DNA of 64,000 bases from assembly GCF_011045165.1 (NCBI RefSeq), contig NZ_JAAKZI010000001.1:62001-126000 (forward strand). Direction: 5' to 3'. The position numbers and the translations under genes were made by a program. The notes under the pieces were generated by a model. That model searched no databases, was not told the origin of the DNA, and worked only from the letters and a program-made list of their open reading frames with translations. This DNA comes from Arthrobacter silviterrae. Lineage in GTDB: Bacteria > Actinomycetota > Actinomycetes > Actinomycetales > Micrococcaceae. Position 1 is the stretch's first letter. Each line of letters begins with the position of its first letter. Of the stretch, positions 16,760-26,911 are shown one piece after another.

Positions 16760-18025
16760 TTATCGCGTCAGCGGGTCCGGGCCCGTCCACGGTTCCTGCG
16801 GCGTGCGCGGGTCCCCTGCCGCCAGGGACAGCGTCCACCGGTCCCCCGGCGTGCCACGGTCGTTGTAGCCGCCGCGAACTTCCGCTTCGAGGCGGAAGCC
16901 AAGTTTCCACGCGAGCTTCCGACTTCCCCAGTTCGGCACCAGGGCGTGCCAGTGCAGGTAGCCCAGGTTCAGCTGGTCGAAGGCATAGCCGGCCAGCAGC
17001 CGGACAGCTTGCTCCGCCGCGCCGGTGCCGCGGGCGTGTGTGCCCATCAGAATGCCGATGGAAGCCGTGCCCGGATCGTTGCACTGCAGGTCCACGGTGC
17101 CGTAAAACTCATCGCTTTCCGCGCTGGCAACGGCGAAGGTGAGCACCTTGCCGCTGCGCCAGCCGTCCGGGGTGATGGTTCCGATGAAGTGCGCGGCGTG
17201 CGCGCTGGTGTAACCCAGCGGCACGGTGGTCCAGCGGACGGCGTCAGGGTCGGTGCAGTTCTCCACCAGTTGCGGGGCGTCGCGGTCGGCCAGCGCGCGC
17301 AGCACCACGGAACCGTCCGAAAGGCGCGGCACCACGGGCTCAAGCTCCAGCCCCCGAACCGGCAGCCCCGCCTCGCCCGGGTCCGCATGAGACCGGCCAG
17401 CGTCAGACCGGCCCGCACCAGAGGGGCCCCCGAGCCACTGCGCCGCCGTCAGCACGAACACCCAGCCTGCGGCGATGCCGCCGTCCACGTGGCCGTAGCC
17501 CGGGATCTCAGCGGCCAGCACAAAACCGCACCGTTCTGCAAGCCGCCGGCTGGGGAGGTTTCCCACCGTGGCGCGCCAATGCAGGGCGTCCAGCCCCAGG
17601 GTGCCAAAGGCATATCCGCACAGCAGGCGGATGGCCCGGGCCGCACTCCCCTGCCCTCGCCCGGCGGGCAGCATCTTGATCCCCACGGAAGCCGAGCCAC
17701 CGCTGGCCGTGCGGAGCACATCGTGGACACTGACCGTGCCAACCACGGCCGCATTTCCGTCCACCAGTTCCTCCACGGCAAACCGCAGGGAGCGCCCGTC
17801 GTCCCACCCCGTGTCGATGTGGTCCCGAATGGCAACGGCCGCCGATTCGGCGGTCATGGACGGGTCTGAACCAGCCCACTGTACGTTCAGCGGATCCCGG
17901 TGAATCGCCGCGTAGGCGGCGGCGCCGGCCGCACTGAACCGGCGCAGCACGGTGGCGCCGTCGCTGAGCCGGGGACCCGGCGTCGTGATTTCAGGGCGGG
18001 CAGCTTCCATGGCTGGGGCGGCCAT
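16760..18025 (-). CDS. Tandem GNAT N-acetyltransferase
   Basis: A 421-residue protein made of two GNAT domains of the RimJ/RimL type. The first (about 20-200) contains VGIKMLPAGRGQGSAARAIRLLCGYAF and LHWRATVGNLPSRRLAERCGF. The second (about 230-415) repeats the pattern with SIGILMGTHARGTGAAEQAVRLLAGYAF and LHWHALVPNWGSRKLAWKLGF. Each has the acetyl-CoA loop G/A-R-G-x-G and the asparagine-serine substrate region. ATG 18025 overlaps the preceding stop as TGATG, indicating coupled translation. The acceptor is unknown. Confidence 0.85.
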   Translation of the reverse strand: MAAPAMEAARPEITTPGPRLSDGATVLRRFSAAGAAAYAAIHRDPLNVQWAGSDPSMTAESAAVAIRDHIDTGWDDGRSLRFAVEELVDGNAAVVGTVSVHDVLRTASGGSASVGIKMLPAGRGQGSAARAIRLLCGYAFGTLGLDALHWRATVGNLPSRRLAERCGFVLAAEIPGYGHVDGGIAAGWVFVLTAAQWLGGPSGAGRSDAGRSHADPGEAGLPVRGLELEPVVPRLSDGSVVLRALADRDAPQLVENCTDPDAVRWTTVPLGYTSAHAAHFIGTITPDGWRSGKVLTFAVASAESDEFYGTVDLQCNDPGTASIGILMGTHARGTGAAEQAVRLLAGYAFDQLNLGYLHWHALVPNWGSRKLAWKLGFRLEAEVRGGYNDRGTPGDRWTLSLAAGDPRTPQEPWTGPDPLTR

Positions 18026-18459
18026 CAGCGGGACGCCGCGGCGCGGTGCCGGTACAGCCACCACAGCCCGATCAGCGGCAGGACCAGGGGCACATAGCCG
18101 TAGCCCTGCCCGAACATGCTCCAGACCGTGGCGTGCGGGAAGGCCTTGGCGTCAAGAAGGCTCAGGACGCCAACCACCAGCACGCCGAGCAGTTCAATGC
18201 AGATGGCGGCGGTCGCGGCCACGGCCCATTTGTGGCCCGGCTTGGCCAGGGAAATGGTGGCGGCGATGTACACGACGGCGGCAAAGGCGGAGAGCAGGTA
18301 GGCAACGGGGGCGTCGCCAAATTGCGTGGCGATCTGGTAACCGGCGCGGGCGCTGGCGGAGATGGCGAAAACGCCGTAAACGGTGATCAGGAGCCGGCCG
18401 GCGCCCGTGGTGCGGGAGGGCACCACGTCATCGGCGGGCGTGGAGGGGGTGTTCTTCAT
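18025..18459 (-). CDS. Membrane protein of unknown function (four helices)
   Basis: A 144-residue protein with a polar N-terminus and about four hydrophobic helices (LLITVYGVFAISASARA, AYLLSAFAAVVYIAATISL, WAVAATAAICIELLGVLVVGVL, YVPLVLPLIGLWWLY). No catalytic motif is recognised. It lies between another small membrane protein gene and the GNAT gene in a compact minus-strand run from truB. Proteins of this kind are common in actinobacteria next to truB and ribF. Confidence 0.75.
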   Translation of the reverse strand: MKNTPSTPADDVVPSRTTGAGRLLITVYGVFAISASARAGYQIATQFGDAPVAYLLSAFAAVVYIAATISLAKPGHKWAVAATAAICIELLGVLVVGVLSLLDAKAFPHATVWSMFGQGYGYVPLVLPLIGLWWLYRHRAAASR

Positions 18460-18491
18460 GGTCCAATTCCGGGTAGTTTGTGTTGAAAGTG

Positions 18492-18869
18492 CTAGGCGGG
18501 CGTGCTGATGCCGTACCAAATCTGGGCCATGCGGGCCATCATGACCACCACGGTGACGCCGACGGCGCCCATGACGTAGTTGGACCAGAACGTCCGCTCC
18601 ATCATGGCCCAGTAAAACCCGCCGACGGGCAGGGCCGCCGCCGTGGCGATGTACCCCCAAAACTCCCACGGCTGGCCGGCAATGTGCCCGCCGTTCGCGA
18701 GGCGCACCACGGAGGCCGCGGCGTAGGTCAGGATGAAAAGTTCGACGGCGGCCAGCGCCAGCAGGGTGATGTCGTTGGGTTTCTTCTTCATCACCGCAGC
18801 GACGGCGCAGGTGATGGTTGAGGCGAGCCCGATGATGGCTCCTGCGATGAACCATCCGTCAATGGTCAT
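18492..18869 (-). CDS. Small membrane protein of unknown function
   Basis: A 125-residue protein with four predicted membrane helices, beginning WFIAGAIIGLASTITCAVAAV, followed by a KKK positive-inside signature. Its ATG overlaps the truB stop as ATGA, so it is translationally coupled to truB. No motif reveals a role; it is probably an accessory passenger of the truB operon. Confidence 0.75.
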   Translation of the reverse strand: MTIDGWFIAGAIIGLASTITCAVAAVMKKKPNDITLLALAAVELFILTYAAASVVRLANGGHIAGQPWEFWGYIATAAALPVGGFYWAMMERTFWSNYVMGAVGVTVVVMMARMAQIWYGISTPA

Positions 18870-19822
18870 CGGCCGCCCTCCCCGGGGGCGGCGTCCGTGG
18901 CGCCGGGGCTGGTCACCTTGGGTGCCGGGTCAGGCGGGAATACGAGCACGGGCTTGGCGTACTTCCCGGCGTCGGCGAGGAGGGCCACCAGGGTGCCGTC
19001 CGGCGCAAAGGCCGCGGCAGGCTTGTCGGCCGTGTGGCCCCCGTCCGCGCTGGAGGCGATGCGGCGGCCAAAGGACAGCTCCACAGCTTCCGCAGCCGTC
19101 AGCTCACGGACGGGCATTAGGGCGCGGGCGGCATCGGCGATGTCCAGCATTTCCAGGTTTTCGGCCAGCGCTTCCAGTGTGCGTGCCTGCGCCAGCGTGT
19201 ACGGCCCCACGCTGGTGCGGCGCAGGGCCGTCAGGTGTCCGCCCACACCCAGCCCCGTCCCGAGGTCTCGGGCCAGCGCGCGGATGTAGGTGCCGGAGGA
19301 GCACACCACGGTGACGTCAACCTCCAATTGCTCCACCCCGGCCCCTTCGATGCGGCGCATGCCGTGGATGTCAAAGGAATGGATCGTGACAGGGCGGGCG
19401 GCAAGCTGGACGTCTTCGCCGGCACGGACACGCGCGTAGGCCCGTTCACCGTTGACCTTGATGGCGCTGACGCTGCTGGGCACCTGGCTGATGGGGCCGG
19501 TGAGCAGGGCCACCCCTGCCCGGACGGCCTCTTCCGTGACAGCCGCCGTGGTGGCGGTGTGGGTGATCTCACCTTCGGCGTCGTCGGTTATGGACGTGGC
19601 GCCGAGCCTGATGGTCGCGTCGTAGCTTTTGGATGTTCCCACAATATAGGTGAGCAAACGGGTGGCCTTGTTGACGCCCACCACCAAAACCCCCGTCGCC
19701 ATGGGGTCCAGCGTGCCGGCATGGCCCACTTTTCGGGTCCCTGCAAGCCTTCGCATTCGGCCCACCACGTCATGGCTGGTCCATCCCTGCGGTTTGTCAA
19801 CGATTACCAGTCCGGAAAGCAC
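18866..19822 (-). CDS. truB: tRNA pseudouridine(55) synthase
   Basis: Makes pseudouridine 55 in the T-loop of tRNAs. The 318-residue protein has VDKPQGWTSHDVVGRMRR, KVGHAGTLDPMATGVLVVGVNKATRLL with the catalytic Asp, and SSGTYIRALARDLG. It also has a C-terminal PUA-like portion of about 60 residues. The start is GTG at 19822, giving the normal N-terminus LSGLVIVDKP. No Shine-Dalgarno is present but TATACT ends seven bases upstream, so the mRNA may be leaderless. Confidence 0.96.
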   Translation of the reverse strand: MLSGLVIVDKPQGWTSHDVVGRMRRLAGTRKVGHAGTLDPMATGVLVVGVNKATRLLTYIVGTSKSYDATIRLGATSITDDAEGEITHTATTAAVTEEAVRAGVALLTGPISQVPSSVSAIKVNGERAYARVRAGEDVQLAARPVTIHSFDIHGMRRIEGAGVEQLEVDVTVVCSSGTYIRALARDLGTGLGVGGHLTALRRTSVGPYTLAQARTLEALAENLEMLDIADAARALMPVRELTAAEAVELSFGRRIASSADGGHTADKPAAAFAPDGTLVALLADAGKYAKPVLVFPPDPAPKVTSPGATDAAPGEGGR

Positions 19823-19829
19823 GTCTTGA

Positions 19830-19835
19830 AGTATA
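19830..19835 (-). promoter_or_regulatory. Putative -10 of truB, leaderless geometry
   Basis: TATACT on the minus strand, seven bases before the GTG start of truB. This would drive the truB operon separately from rbfA-infB upstream. Confidence 0.45.
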
Positions 19836-19894
19836 TCCTCACCCCGCGGCGCCCCATGGGCGCCCTTTCCCGCCGTCCGCGGCAGGCCTCACCC

Positions 19895-19923
19895 TTGACG
19901 GTGTGATGCATCTCTCATAGGCT
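19895..19923 (+). promoter_or_regulatory. SigA-type promoter of the secreted propeller gene
   Basis: TTGACG (19895-19900) and TAGGCT (19918-19923) with an ideal 17-bp spacer. The predicted transcript has a leader of about 170 bases before the ATG at 20102, in which no known riboswitch was recognised. Confidence 0.6.
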
Positions 19924-20101
19924 GGCTGGAATTGCCGCGTCTGCGGCGATTAGCTGTGGAAATCATGTACTGGGGGCGATTTCCAGTTCACCCTTTTGGG
20001 TGTCTGGTCCGTCGCTGGTGCACAAGGTGCGGTATCCAATTTCGGGCCACCTCCATTGATCGCAGCCCGTCATCACCGGGCACCGTTCCAAGGAAACCCT
20101 T

Positions 20102-21208
20102 ATGAGAATCGCTCCCAAGGCCATCGGCGCTGCCTGCGCACTTGCCATGGCCCTCGCCCTCGCCCCAACGGCCCAAGCCGCCAATCCCGGCAACAAGCCC
20201 CAACCCGCCCCGGCCACTGAAGTTGCCGCCCATTTGATCAGCCCGCTCAAGGTCGCCTTCGGGCCGAACGGCAGCTTCCTGGTCGCCGAATCCTTTGCCG
20301 GCATGCTGACCAGCATCTCCAGCACCGGCGCAAGGACCACCCTGGTCAATGAGCCGGGGCAGGAAATTGCCGGCGTGTCCCATCTCAATGGCACCACGTA
20401 CTACTTCAACAACGACATGGGATCCGGGCCGGAGCCGGGTGCCGAACTGCTCCCGGCCCGGCTCATGGCCATGGACGGCAGCGGGACCAGCCGCCAGCTG
20501 GCCGATCTGGGCGACTTCGAAGCCGCCAACAACCCTGACAGTGCCACCGTCTACGGGGTTCGTGACGCGACGGCGGAATGCCTTGCCGAGGCCCCTTGGA
20601 TGGGGCCCACCCCAGGCGAGGTGTTTTCGCACCCGTATTCCTCAGCCCCCGTGGCAGGGGGCGTGTATGTGGGTGATGCCGGAGCCAATGACATCCTGTT
20701 TGTCGCCAACGACGGCAGGGTCAGCCTTGTCAAGGCACTGGCACCGGAACCGGTCCTGATCGATGCCGCCGTGGTGGCGGCCGTTGCCCAGGAAATGAAT
20801 ATGGACGTGCCGGAGTGCATGCTCGGACACACCTACTACGCCCAGGCAGTTCCGACCGACATTGCGGTCAAGGGGCAGTGGCTGTACTACACCGTGCTGC
20901 CGGGCGTGCCGGGTGAACTCCTGGGCATTGGCAAGGTCTACCGGACCCAGCTGCAAAGCGGCGTGACACAGCTGCTGGCCGAGGGCCTGGGCGCCCCGAC
21001 GGGAGTTGCCGTGGGGCAGGACAACACCGTCTACGTTGCCCATCTCATGGGCGACGGCGTCAGCACCGTCAAGAACGGCACCACCACCACGGTGCTGCCC
21101 GCGATGATGGCCTCCCACGTTGCCGTCAGCGGCAATTCCCTCGTGGCGCTGACGAACGCCCTTGATGAGATGAACGGGGGCAGCCTGGTCACGATGGGCC
21201 TGAAGTAG
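20102..21208 (+). CDS. Secreted ScyD/ScyE-like beta-propeller protein
   Basis: Predicted exported protein of 368 residues. Residues 1-26 form a signal peptide (MRIAPKAIGAACALAMALALAPTAQA, cleavage after AQA). The mature part has repeats of the NHL/SMP-30 propeller kind, such as PLKVAFGPNGSFLVAES, GGVYVGDAGANDILFV and APTGVAVGQDNTVYVAHLMGDGVSTV. It resembles actinobacterial proteins annotated ScyD/ScyE-family after cyanobacterial scytonemin genes, but no scytonemin pathway is present here. AAGGAA lies before the ATG. It interrupts the truB-rbfA order and has its own promoter and terminator, so it looks like an inserted single-gene unit. Confidence 0.8.
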   Translation: MRIAPKAIGAACALAMALALAPTAQAANPGNKPQPAPATEVAAHLISPLKVAFGPNGSFLVAESFAGMLTSISSTGARTTLVNEPGQEIAGVSHLNGTTYYFNNDMGSGPEPGAELLPARLMAMDGSGTSRQLADLGDFEAANNPDSATVYGVRDATAECLAEAPWMGPTPGEVFSHPYSSAPVAGGVYVGDAGANDILFVANDGRVSLVKALAPEPVLIDAAVVAAVAQEMNMDVPECMLGHTYYAQAVPTDIAVKGQWLYYTVLPGVPGELLGIGKVYRTQLQSGVTQLLAEGLGAPTGVAVGQDNTVYVAHLMGDGVSTVKNGTTTTVLPAMMASHVAVSGNSLVALTNALDEMNGGSLVTMGLK

Positions 21209-21213
21209 CAACA

Positions 21214-21250
21214 GCGGCCGGTCACCTGTGAACCACAGGTGACCGGCCGC
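21214..21250. terminator. Bidirectional hairpin between propeller gene and rbfA
   Basis: GCGGCCGGTCACCTGTG and its exact complement form a perfect 17-bp stem with a three-base loop, five bases after the propeller-gene stop. The T-tract is weak on both sides, but the position between convergent genes fits a terminator. Confidence 0.6.
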
Positions 21251-21287
21251 CGTCGTCCCTCAACTGAGGTGATTCGACAAGCGGAGA

Positions 21288-21725
21288 TTACGCCCCGTCG
21301 GCGTCCTCTTCGTCCTTCTTGTACGGGTCGGCATCGCCGGCGAACTCGGCATTGGCGGACAGCTCGGCCAGCTTGGCGTCGCGTTCCTTGGCCACGCGGA
21401 GCAGGGCCTCAAGGTTTGAGGCATTGACGGGAACTTCATCCGCCACGAACTCCAGGGTCGGGGTCAGGCGGACGGTGATGTTCCTGCCAACCTCGGCGCG
21501 GAGCACGCCCTTGGCGCGTTCCAGGCCGGTCTTGGCCTCCGACTGGGCCGTCTCGTCGCCGAAGACGGTGTAGTAGACGGTGGCGTGCTGAAGGTCGTTG
21601 GTGACACGGGCGTCGGTGACGGTAATGCCTTCGACGCGCGGGTCCTTGACCCGGCTGCGGAGGCCCTCGGCCACCACAACCTTGATGCGCTGGGCCAGCT
21701 TGGCGGCGCGGGCTGAATCAGCCAT
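21288..21725 (-). CDS. rbfA: 30S ribosome-binding factor A
   Basis: Late 30S assembly factor. The 145-residue protein contains RAAKLAQRIKVVVAEGLRSRVKDPRVEGITVTDARVTNDLQHATVYYTVFG and VRLTPTLEFVADE, the KH-like RbfA signature. The C-terminal ~35 residues are charged and variable. GGAG lies six bases before ATG 21725. It follows infB by 81 bases, where a modest GGGCGCCC hairpin (about 21770-21792) could attenuate read-through. Confidence 0.95.
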   Translation of the reverse strand: MADSARAAKLAQRIKVVVAEGLRSRVKDPRVEGITVTDARVTNDLQHATVYYTVFGDETAQSEAKTGLERAKGVLRAEVGRNITVRLTPTLEFVADEVPVNASNLEALLRVAKERDAKLAELSANAEFAGDADPYKKDEEDADGA

Positions 21726-21806
21726 GATGATCTCCTTTGGGGAAGCTTAATGGGAATGCAAAGCCGACCGGGCGCCCGTGAGGGGCGCCCGGCCGGCCGT
21801 GGAGCG

Positions 21807-24668
21807 TTAGACGCGGGGCTTCTCGCGCATCTCGAACGTCTCGATGATGTCCTCGACCTGCAGGTCGTTGAACGAGCCCAGGCCGATGCCACACTCGAAG
21901 TCGGTGCGGACTTCGGTGGCGTCATCCTTGAAGCGCTTGAGCGAGTCAACCGTGAGGTTGTCGCCAATCACCTTGCCGCCGCGAAGGACTCGGGCCTTCG
22001 TGTTGCGGCGGATGATGCCGGAGCGGACGATCGAGCCGGCAATGTTGCCGAACTTCGAGGAGCGGAACACTTCGCGGATTTCAGCGGTGCCCAGCTGGAC
22101 TTCCTCGTACTCGGGCTTGAGCATGCCCTTCAGGGCCAGCTCAATGTCATCGATGGCGCCATAGATGACCGAGTAGAAGCGCATGTCGACACCCTCGCGG
22201 TCAGCCAGTTCGGCAACGCGTTCGGCCGGCTTGACGTTGAACCCGATGATGATGGCGTTGTCCACCGTGGCCAGGTTGACGTCGTTCTGCGTGATGGCAC
22301 CGACGCCGCGGTGGATGACGCGCAGCTGCACGCCTTCGCCGACGTCGATCTTGAGCAGCGAGTCTTCCAGGGCCTCGACGGCACCGGACACGTCACCCTT
22401 GAGGATGAGGTTGAGGGTGTCAACCTTCCCGTCGGCAACGGCCTGGTCGAAGTCTTCCAGGCTGATGCGCTTGCGGCGCTTGGCCAGGGCGGCATTGCGG
22501 TCCGCAGCTTCACGCTTTTCAGCGATCTGGCGGGCCGTGCGCTCATCTCCCGTGACAAAGAAGGTGTCACCGGCGCGGGGCACGTTGGACAAGCCCAGCA
22601 CCTGGACCGGACGCGACGGGCCGGCCTCGTTGATGATGTCGCCATTCTCATCGAACATGGCACGGACGCGGCCGTGGGCGGTACCGGCAACGATCGTGTC
22701 ACCGACATGCAGGGTGCCCGACTGAACCAGAACGGTGGCCACGGAACCGCGGCCCTTGTCCAGGTTCGCCTCGATGGCGATGCCGCGGGCATCCTTGTTC
22801 GGGTTGGCGCGCATGTCCAGGGCGGCGTCGGCCGTCAGCAGCACCGCTTCGAGAAGTTCCTCGATGTTGATGCCGTTGCGTGCAGAGACGTCCACGAACA
22901 TGGTGTCGCCACCGTATTCTTCGGGCACCAGGCCGTATTCGGTCAGCTGGCCGCGGATCTTCTCCGGGTTTGCCGAGTCCTTGTCAATCTTGTTGACCGC
23001 GACGACGATCGGCACGTTGGCTGCCTGGGCGTGGTTGAGCGCCTCAACAGTCTGGGGCATGACGCCGTCGTCGGCCGCAACCACCAGGATGGCGATGTCG
23101 GTGACCTTGGCACCACGGGCACGCATGGCGGTGAACGCCTCGTGGCCGGGGGTGTCAATGAAGGTGATGCGGCGTTCGTTGCCTTCGTGCTCATGCACGA
23201 TCTGGTAGGCACCGATGTGCTGCGTGATGCCGCCGTGCTCGTCTGCCACGACATCCGACTTGCGGATGGCGTCCAGCAGGCGGGTTTTACCGTGGTCAAC
23301 GTGGCCCATGACAGTGACGACGGGCGGGCGGACCTCGAGGTCCTCGTCGCCTTCAGCCTCAAGCTCAGCCTCAAAGTCGATGTCGAAGCTGCTGAGCAGC
23401 TCGCGCTCTTCGTCTTCGGGGGAGACAACCTGGACCTTGTAGCCAAGTTCGGCTCCCAGCAGGGCAAAGGTGTCCTCATCCAGGGACTGCGTGGCTGTGG
23501 CCATTTCGCCCAGGTGGAAGAGCACGGTCACCAGTGCTGCCGGGTTTGCCTCAATCTTGTCGGCAAAGTCCGTGATGGAGGAGCCGCGGCGCAACCGGAC
23601 AACGGTGTTGCCGTCGCCGCGGGGTACGCTGACGCCGCCGAGCGATGGAGCGCTCATCTGCTCCAGTTCCTGGCGCTTGGCACGCTTCGACTTGCGCTGC
23701 TTGCCACGGCCTGCGCCGCCCTTGCCAAAGGCACCCTGGGTGCCGCCGCGGCCGCGGCCGCCCTTGCCAAAGCCTCCTCCGGCGGGAGCGCCGCCTGGTG
23801 CGGCACCCGGCGTTGCGCCGGGGGCACCCGGACGGCCCCTGCCTGCTCCGCCGGGACGGTCGTTTCCGCGGCCGGGGGCTGCGGGACGTTCGGTCCTGTT
23901 GGGCATCATGCCCGGAGTGGGGCGGGGACCACCCGGACGCGGGGCGCCCGGACGGGGTGCACCGGGGCGCGGACCGCCGGCGCCGGCAGCTGCCGGACGG
24001 GGTGCGCCGGGGCGGGGACCGCCCGGACGGGGGCCGCCGGCTCCGGGCTCGGCGCTGCGCGGGGCACCCGGACGGGGCATCCCCTGGGACGGTGCAAACG
24101 GGTTGTTGCCGGGGCGCGGGCCACCGGCACCCGTACCCGCGGAACGGGAGGGGCGGCCGCCGTCGTGGTCCTCACGGCGGTCGGGGCGCGAACCGCCACG
24201 GGGCATGCCCTGGGAGGAGGCAAACGGGTTGTTGCCGGGGCGGGGGCCGCCTGCGGCAGGAGTGTGCTTGGCTGCGGTGTCCGCAGCCGGGGCAGGCTTG
24301 ACGCCGGGCTTGGCCGGGCTGGCAGCCTTCGGGCCGGGAACCACTGCGGGCGCGGCAGCCGGGGCGGCCGTAGCGGCAGCCTGGACCGGAGCCGCGGCCT
24401 GGGCCGGAGCGGCATCCGCAGCCTTGGCGGGGGCAGCCGGGGCGGGGGCCGGAGCTGCCGGGGTTACCTTCACAGCCGCCGCGGGGGCAGGCTTGCTGGC
24501 CGCCGGCTTCGCAGCCGGGAAGGCGTCGCGAAGTTTCTTCACGACGGGGGCTTCAATGGTGGAGGACGCTGAGCGAACGAATTCGCCGAGTTCCTGCAAT
24601 TTGCTCACTGCCTCTTTGGAAGTGATGCCGAGCTCTTTTGCAAGCTCGTGGACGCGGGCCTTGGCCAC
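21807..24668 (-). CDS. infB: Translation initiation factor IF-2
   Basis: GTPase that brings initiator tRNA to the 30S subunit. The 953-residue protein has an N-terminal IF2_N module ([26 protein letters not shown]). A ~280-residue low-complexity region rich in Ala, Pro, Gly and Arg follows, including repeated [16 protein letters not shown]-type units. Then comes the G domain (GHVDHGKT near 455, DTPGH, NKIDK) and the C-terminal domains ending [13 protein letters not shown]. The start is GTG 24668, with AGGAG five bases upstream. The long Pro/Gly/Arg linker is usual in actinobacterial IF2. Confidence 0.97.
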   Translation of the reverse strand: MAKARVHELAKELGITSKEAVSKLQELGEFVRSASSTIEAPVVKKLRDAFPAAKPAASKPAPAAAVKVTPAAPAPAPAAPAKAADAAPAQAAAPVQAAATAAPAAAPAVVPGPKAASPAKPGVKPAPAADTAAKHTPAAGGPRPGNNPFASSQGMPRGGSRPDRREDHDGGRPSRSAGTGAGGPRPGNNPFAPSQGMPRPGAPRSAEPGAGGPRPGGPRPGAPRPAAAGAGGPRPGAPRPGAPRPGGPRPTPGMMPNRTERPAAPGRGNDRPGGAGRGRPGAPGATPGAAPGGAPAGGGFGKGGRGRGGTQGAFGKGGAGRGKQRKSKRAKRQELEQMSAPSLGGVSVPRGDGNTVVRLRRGSSITDFADKIEANPAALVTVLFHLGEMATATQSLDEDTFALLGAELGYKVQVVSPEDEERELLSSFDIDFEAELEAEGDEDLEVRPPVVTVMGHVDHGKTRLLDAIRKSDVVADEHGGITQHIGAYQIVHEHEGNERRITFIDTPGHEAFTAMRARGAKVTDIAILVVAADDGVMPQTVEALNHAQAANVPIVVAVNKIDKDSANPEKIRGQLTEYGLVPEEYGGDTMFVDVSARNGINIEELLEAVLLTADAALDMRANPNKDARGIAIEANLDKGRGSVATVLVQSGTLHVGDTIVAGTAHGRVRAMFDENGDIINEAGPSRPVQVLGLSNVPRAGDTFFVTGDERTARQIAEKREAADRNAALAKRRKRISLEDFDQAVADGKVDTLNLILKGDVSGAVEALEDSLLKIDVGEGVQLRVIHRGVGAITQNDVNLATVDNAIIIGFNVKPAERVAELADREGVDMRFYSVIYGAIDDIELALKGMLKPEYEEVQLGTAEIREVFRSSKFGNIAGSIVRSGIIRRNTKARVLRGGKVIGDNLTVDSLKRFKDDATEVRTDFECGIGLGSFNDLQVEDIIETFEMREKPRV

Positions 24669-24860
24669 ATTTCTCCTGTCTCGGCCCGCACCGGACAGGT
24701 ACGAACCGCTTAATTCTTACTGCAACATTCCATGTCGGAATGGGCGGCATGAGTGAGCACGAAGATGCTCATTTTTGGGCACTCATCGCTGGGTACTCAT
24801 CGGGTTTCCATCGGTTTTCTGACCCGCTTTCACAAAGGGACAATGTCGGTTGACGGTGGT

Positions 24861-25178
24861 TCAGTCGGCGTGGCCGGAAAAGCCTGCAAACACGGCTTCC
24901 AAGCCGCCCGCGCTGGTCACGCCCGGAAGGGCCCGCCCAATGGCGCGGCGCTTGAGCGCCAGTTGCAAACATTTCGTACTGGGGTGCAGCCACGCTCCCC
25001 GGCCAGGCATGCGACGTCGTAAATCAACCAGCGCCTCCGGCTCGCCGGTTTCGCTGGCTGACTTGACCAGTCGCACTAATTTTTCCCGGGCATCGGTTTT
25101 CCTGCAACCAATGCAGGTTCGCACAGCTTCGGAGGAGGCAACGGACAAGGTCCGCGCTTCTTCAGCGTTCTTTCCCAA
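24861..25178 (-). CDS. YlxR-family RNA/DNA-binding protein
   Basis: Small basic protein of up to 105 residues of the YlxR (RnpM-like) family, encoded between nusA and infB in many bacteria. It shows RTCIGCRKTDAREKLVRLV with two cysteines, then the signature PGRGAWLHPSTKCLQLALKRRAIGRAL. The start is uncertain: the frame opens with TTG at 25178 without a clear ribosome binding site, and a downstream GTG before RTCIGC is also possible. Related proteins modulate transcription or RNase P. Confidence 0.85.
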   Translation of the reverse strand: MGKNAEEARTLSVASSEAVRTCIGCRKTDAREKLVRLVKSASETGEPEALVDLRRRMPGRGAWLHPSTKCLQLALKRRAIGRALPGVTSAGGLEAVFAGFSGHAD

Positions 25179-25307
25179 CTATGCAACCCTTACTGGCCAT
25201 ACCGGACGATGCCTGCCCAATCAGCTTGTTCAAACTTGTTCAAAACTGCTGGCAGGCAGCCCGGACACCCGGTCCCCACTATTCTACCGTGCCAGCAAGC
25301 TGCTTTC

Positions 25308-26279
25308 CTATTCTGCGGCGGCGTCCGAGATGATGTCGATGCGCCATCCTGTCAGCTTTGCCGCCAGGCGGGCGTTCTGCCCTTCCTTGCCAATGGCCAG
25401 GGACAGCTGATAATCGGGCACCACCACCCGTGCGGAACGTCCGTCTGCATCCACGATGGTGACGGAAATCACCTTCGACGGGGAGAGGGCGCTGGCGATA
25501 AATGTGGCCGGATCCTCACTGAAGTCAACAATGTCGATCTTTTCATCGTTGAGTTCAGTCATGACCGCCCGGACACGGGACCCCATTTCCCCGATGCAGG
25601 CGCCCTTGGCGTTGACGCCGGCCTTGTTGGCCTTGACCGCAATCTTGGTGCGGTGCCCGGCCTCGCGGGCGAGGGCAACAATCTCCACGGTGTTGTCCGC
25701 GATTTCCGGGACTTCCATTTCAAAGAGCTTGCGCACCAGGCCCGGGTGGGAGCGGGACAGGGTGATGGACGGGCCCTTCAAGCCGCGGTGCACATCAACC
25801 ACAAAGGCGCGCACGCGTGTGCCGTGGCGGTAGCTCTCCCCCGGCACTTGCTCGTTGGGAGGCAGCACACCCTCCACGGCGCCGAGGTTGACCTGGATCA
25901 TGTTGGGGTTGTTGCCCTGTTGGATCTGCCCGGAGACCAGCTCGCCCTCCTTGCCGCGGAATTCGCCCAACACATTGTCATCCTCCACGTCGCGCAGGCG
26001 CTGCAGGATGATCTGGCGGGCGGTGCTGGCGGCAATGCGGCCAAACCCGGCGGGGGTGTCGTCGAATTCGCCGATCCGCTCGCCTTCCTCATCCACCTCA
26101 GCCGCCCAGATGGTGACGTGGCCGCTCTTGCGGTCCAGCTCTGCCCGGGCCTGTTCGATGGCGCCCGGAGACTTGTGGTAGGCCATCAGCAGGGCCTGCT
26201 CGATGGTGGGGATCAGCAGATCCAGCGGGATCTCGCGTTCACGCTCCAGTATTCGCAGCGCGCTCATATCGATATCCAT
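25308..26279 (-). CDS. nusA: Transcription termination/antitermination factor NusA
   Basis: Binds RNA polymerase and RNA to control pausing, termination and antitermination. The 323-residue length is typical of actinobacteria, which lack the C-terminal acidic repeats of E. coli NusA. The N-terminal domain ([16 protein letters not shown]) is followed by S1 ([28 protein letters not shown]), KH1 ([26 protein letters not shown]) and KH2 ([30 protein letters not shown]). The gene begins two bases after rimP ends and belongs to the rimP-nusA-ylxR-infB operon. Confidence 0.97.
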   Translation of the reverse strand: MDIDMSALRILEREREIPLDLLIPTIEQALLMAYHKSPGAIEQARAELDRKSGHVTIWAAEVDEEGERIGEFDDTPAGFGRIAASTARQIILQRLRDVEDDNVLGEFRGKEGELVSGQIQQGNNPNMIQVNLGAVEGVLPPNEQVPGESYRHGTRVRAFVVDVHRGLKGPSITLSRSHPGLVRKLFEMEVPEIADNTVEIVALAREAGHRTKIAVKANKAGVNAKGACIGEMGSRVRAVMTELNDEKIDIVDFSEDPATFIASALSPSKVISVTIVDADGRSARVVVPDYQLSLAIGKEGQNARLAAKLTGWRIDIISDAAAE

Positions 26280-26281
26280 GG

Positions 26282-26911
26282 TCAGCTTTCCTCTCCATCG
26301 ACCGCGTTGCCGCCGGTCGGCTCAAAATCCAAATCAAGCTCGGCCTCATCCAGGCGAGCAAACTCTATTTCCACAACGCCCCGGCGAATCACGGAAAACA
26401 ATACTTTCTCGGGTTCGCCCTGTTTGGGCTTCATCCCCTTCTTCACGGGCAGTTCCGGCCGCAAGATCACGCCGTCGGGCTCCACCGCAAGAATCCGGCC
26501 CACCAGGTTGTCCCGGTCACTGGCATTGACCTTCACCATGCGTCCAAGGGCGCGGCGCCAATGGCGGGGTTCAGTCAGGGGGCGAGTGGCGCCGGGGGAG
26601 GAAATTTCAAGGTCATAGGGCTGGCCGTCATCGCGGGGATCGGCGTCCATGGTCTCGGAGAGCGCCTTGGACACCTTGGATATGGCGTCCAGGCCCACGC
26701 CGCCAATTTCCGTCTCCGGCAGGTCCACCACGACTGAGACCGTGCGGTGCACCCCGGCCAGGTGGACCTTGACGTCCTCCAGGAACAACCCGGCAGCATC
26801 AACAGTGGGGCCAAGCAGCACCATGAGCCGCTGGGCTTCCGCAAGGGGATCGGCGGTTGGGTGCAGGTTTCCCGAGCTTCGGGCCGTTTTGGGCCGCTCC
26901 GGCTTGGTCAT
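26282..26911 (-). CDS. rimP: Ribosome maturation factor RimP
   Basis: Needed for 30S maturation. The 209-residue protein has the RimP core ([77 protein letters not shown]). GGGAGG lies before ATG 26911. It is first in the rimP-nusA-ylxR-infB operon. The upstream 150 bases contain several AT-rich hexamers, but no single convincing promoter was chosen. Confidence 0.95.
   Translation of the reverse strand: MTKPERPKTARSSGNLHPTADPLAEAQRLMVLLGPTVDAAGLFLEDVKVHLAGVHRTVSVVVDLPETEIGGVGLDAISKVSKALSETMDADPRDDGQPYDLEISSPGATRPLTEPRHWRRALGRMVKVNASDRDNLVGRILAVEPDGVILRPELPVKKGMKPKQGEPEKVLFSVIRRGVVEIEFARLDEAELDLDFEPTGGNAVDGEES

Noticed and set aside
21750-24572. A 940-codon open frame antisense to infB
   Set aside because: It lacks recognisable domains and mirrors the Ala/Pro/Gly codons of IF2; long antisense open frames are expected in GC-rich genes.
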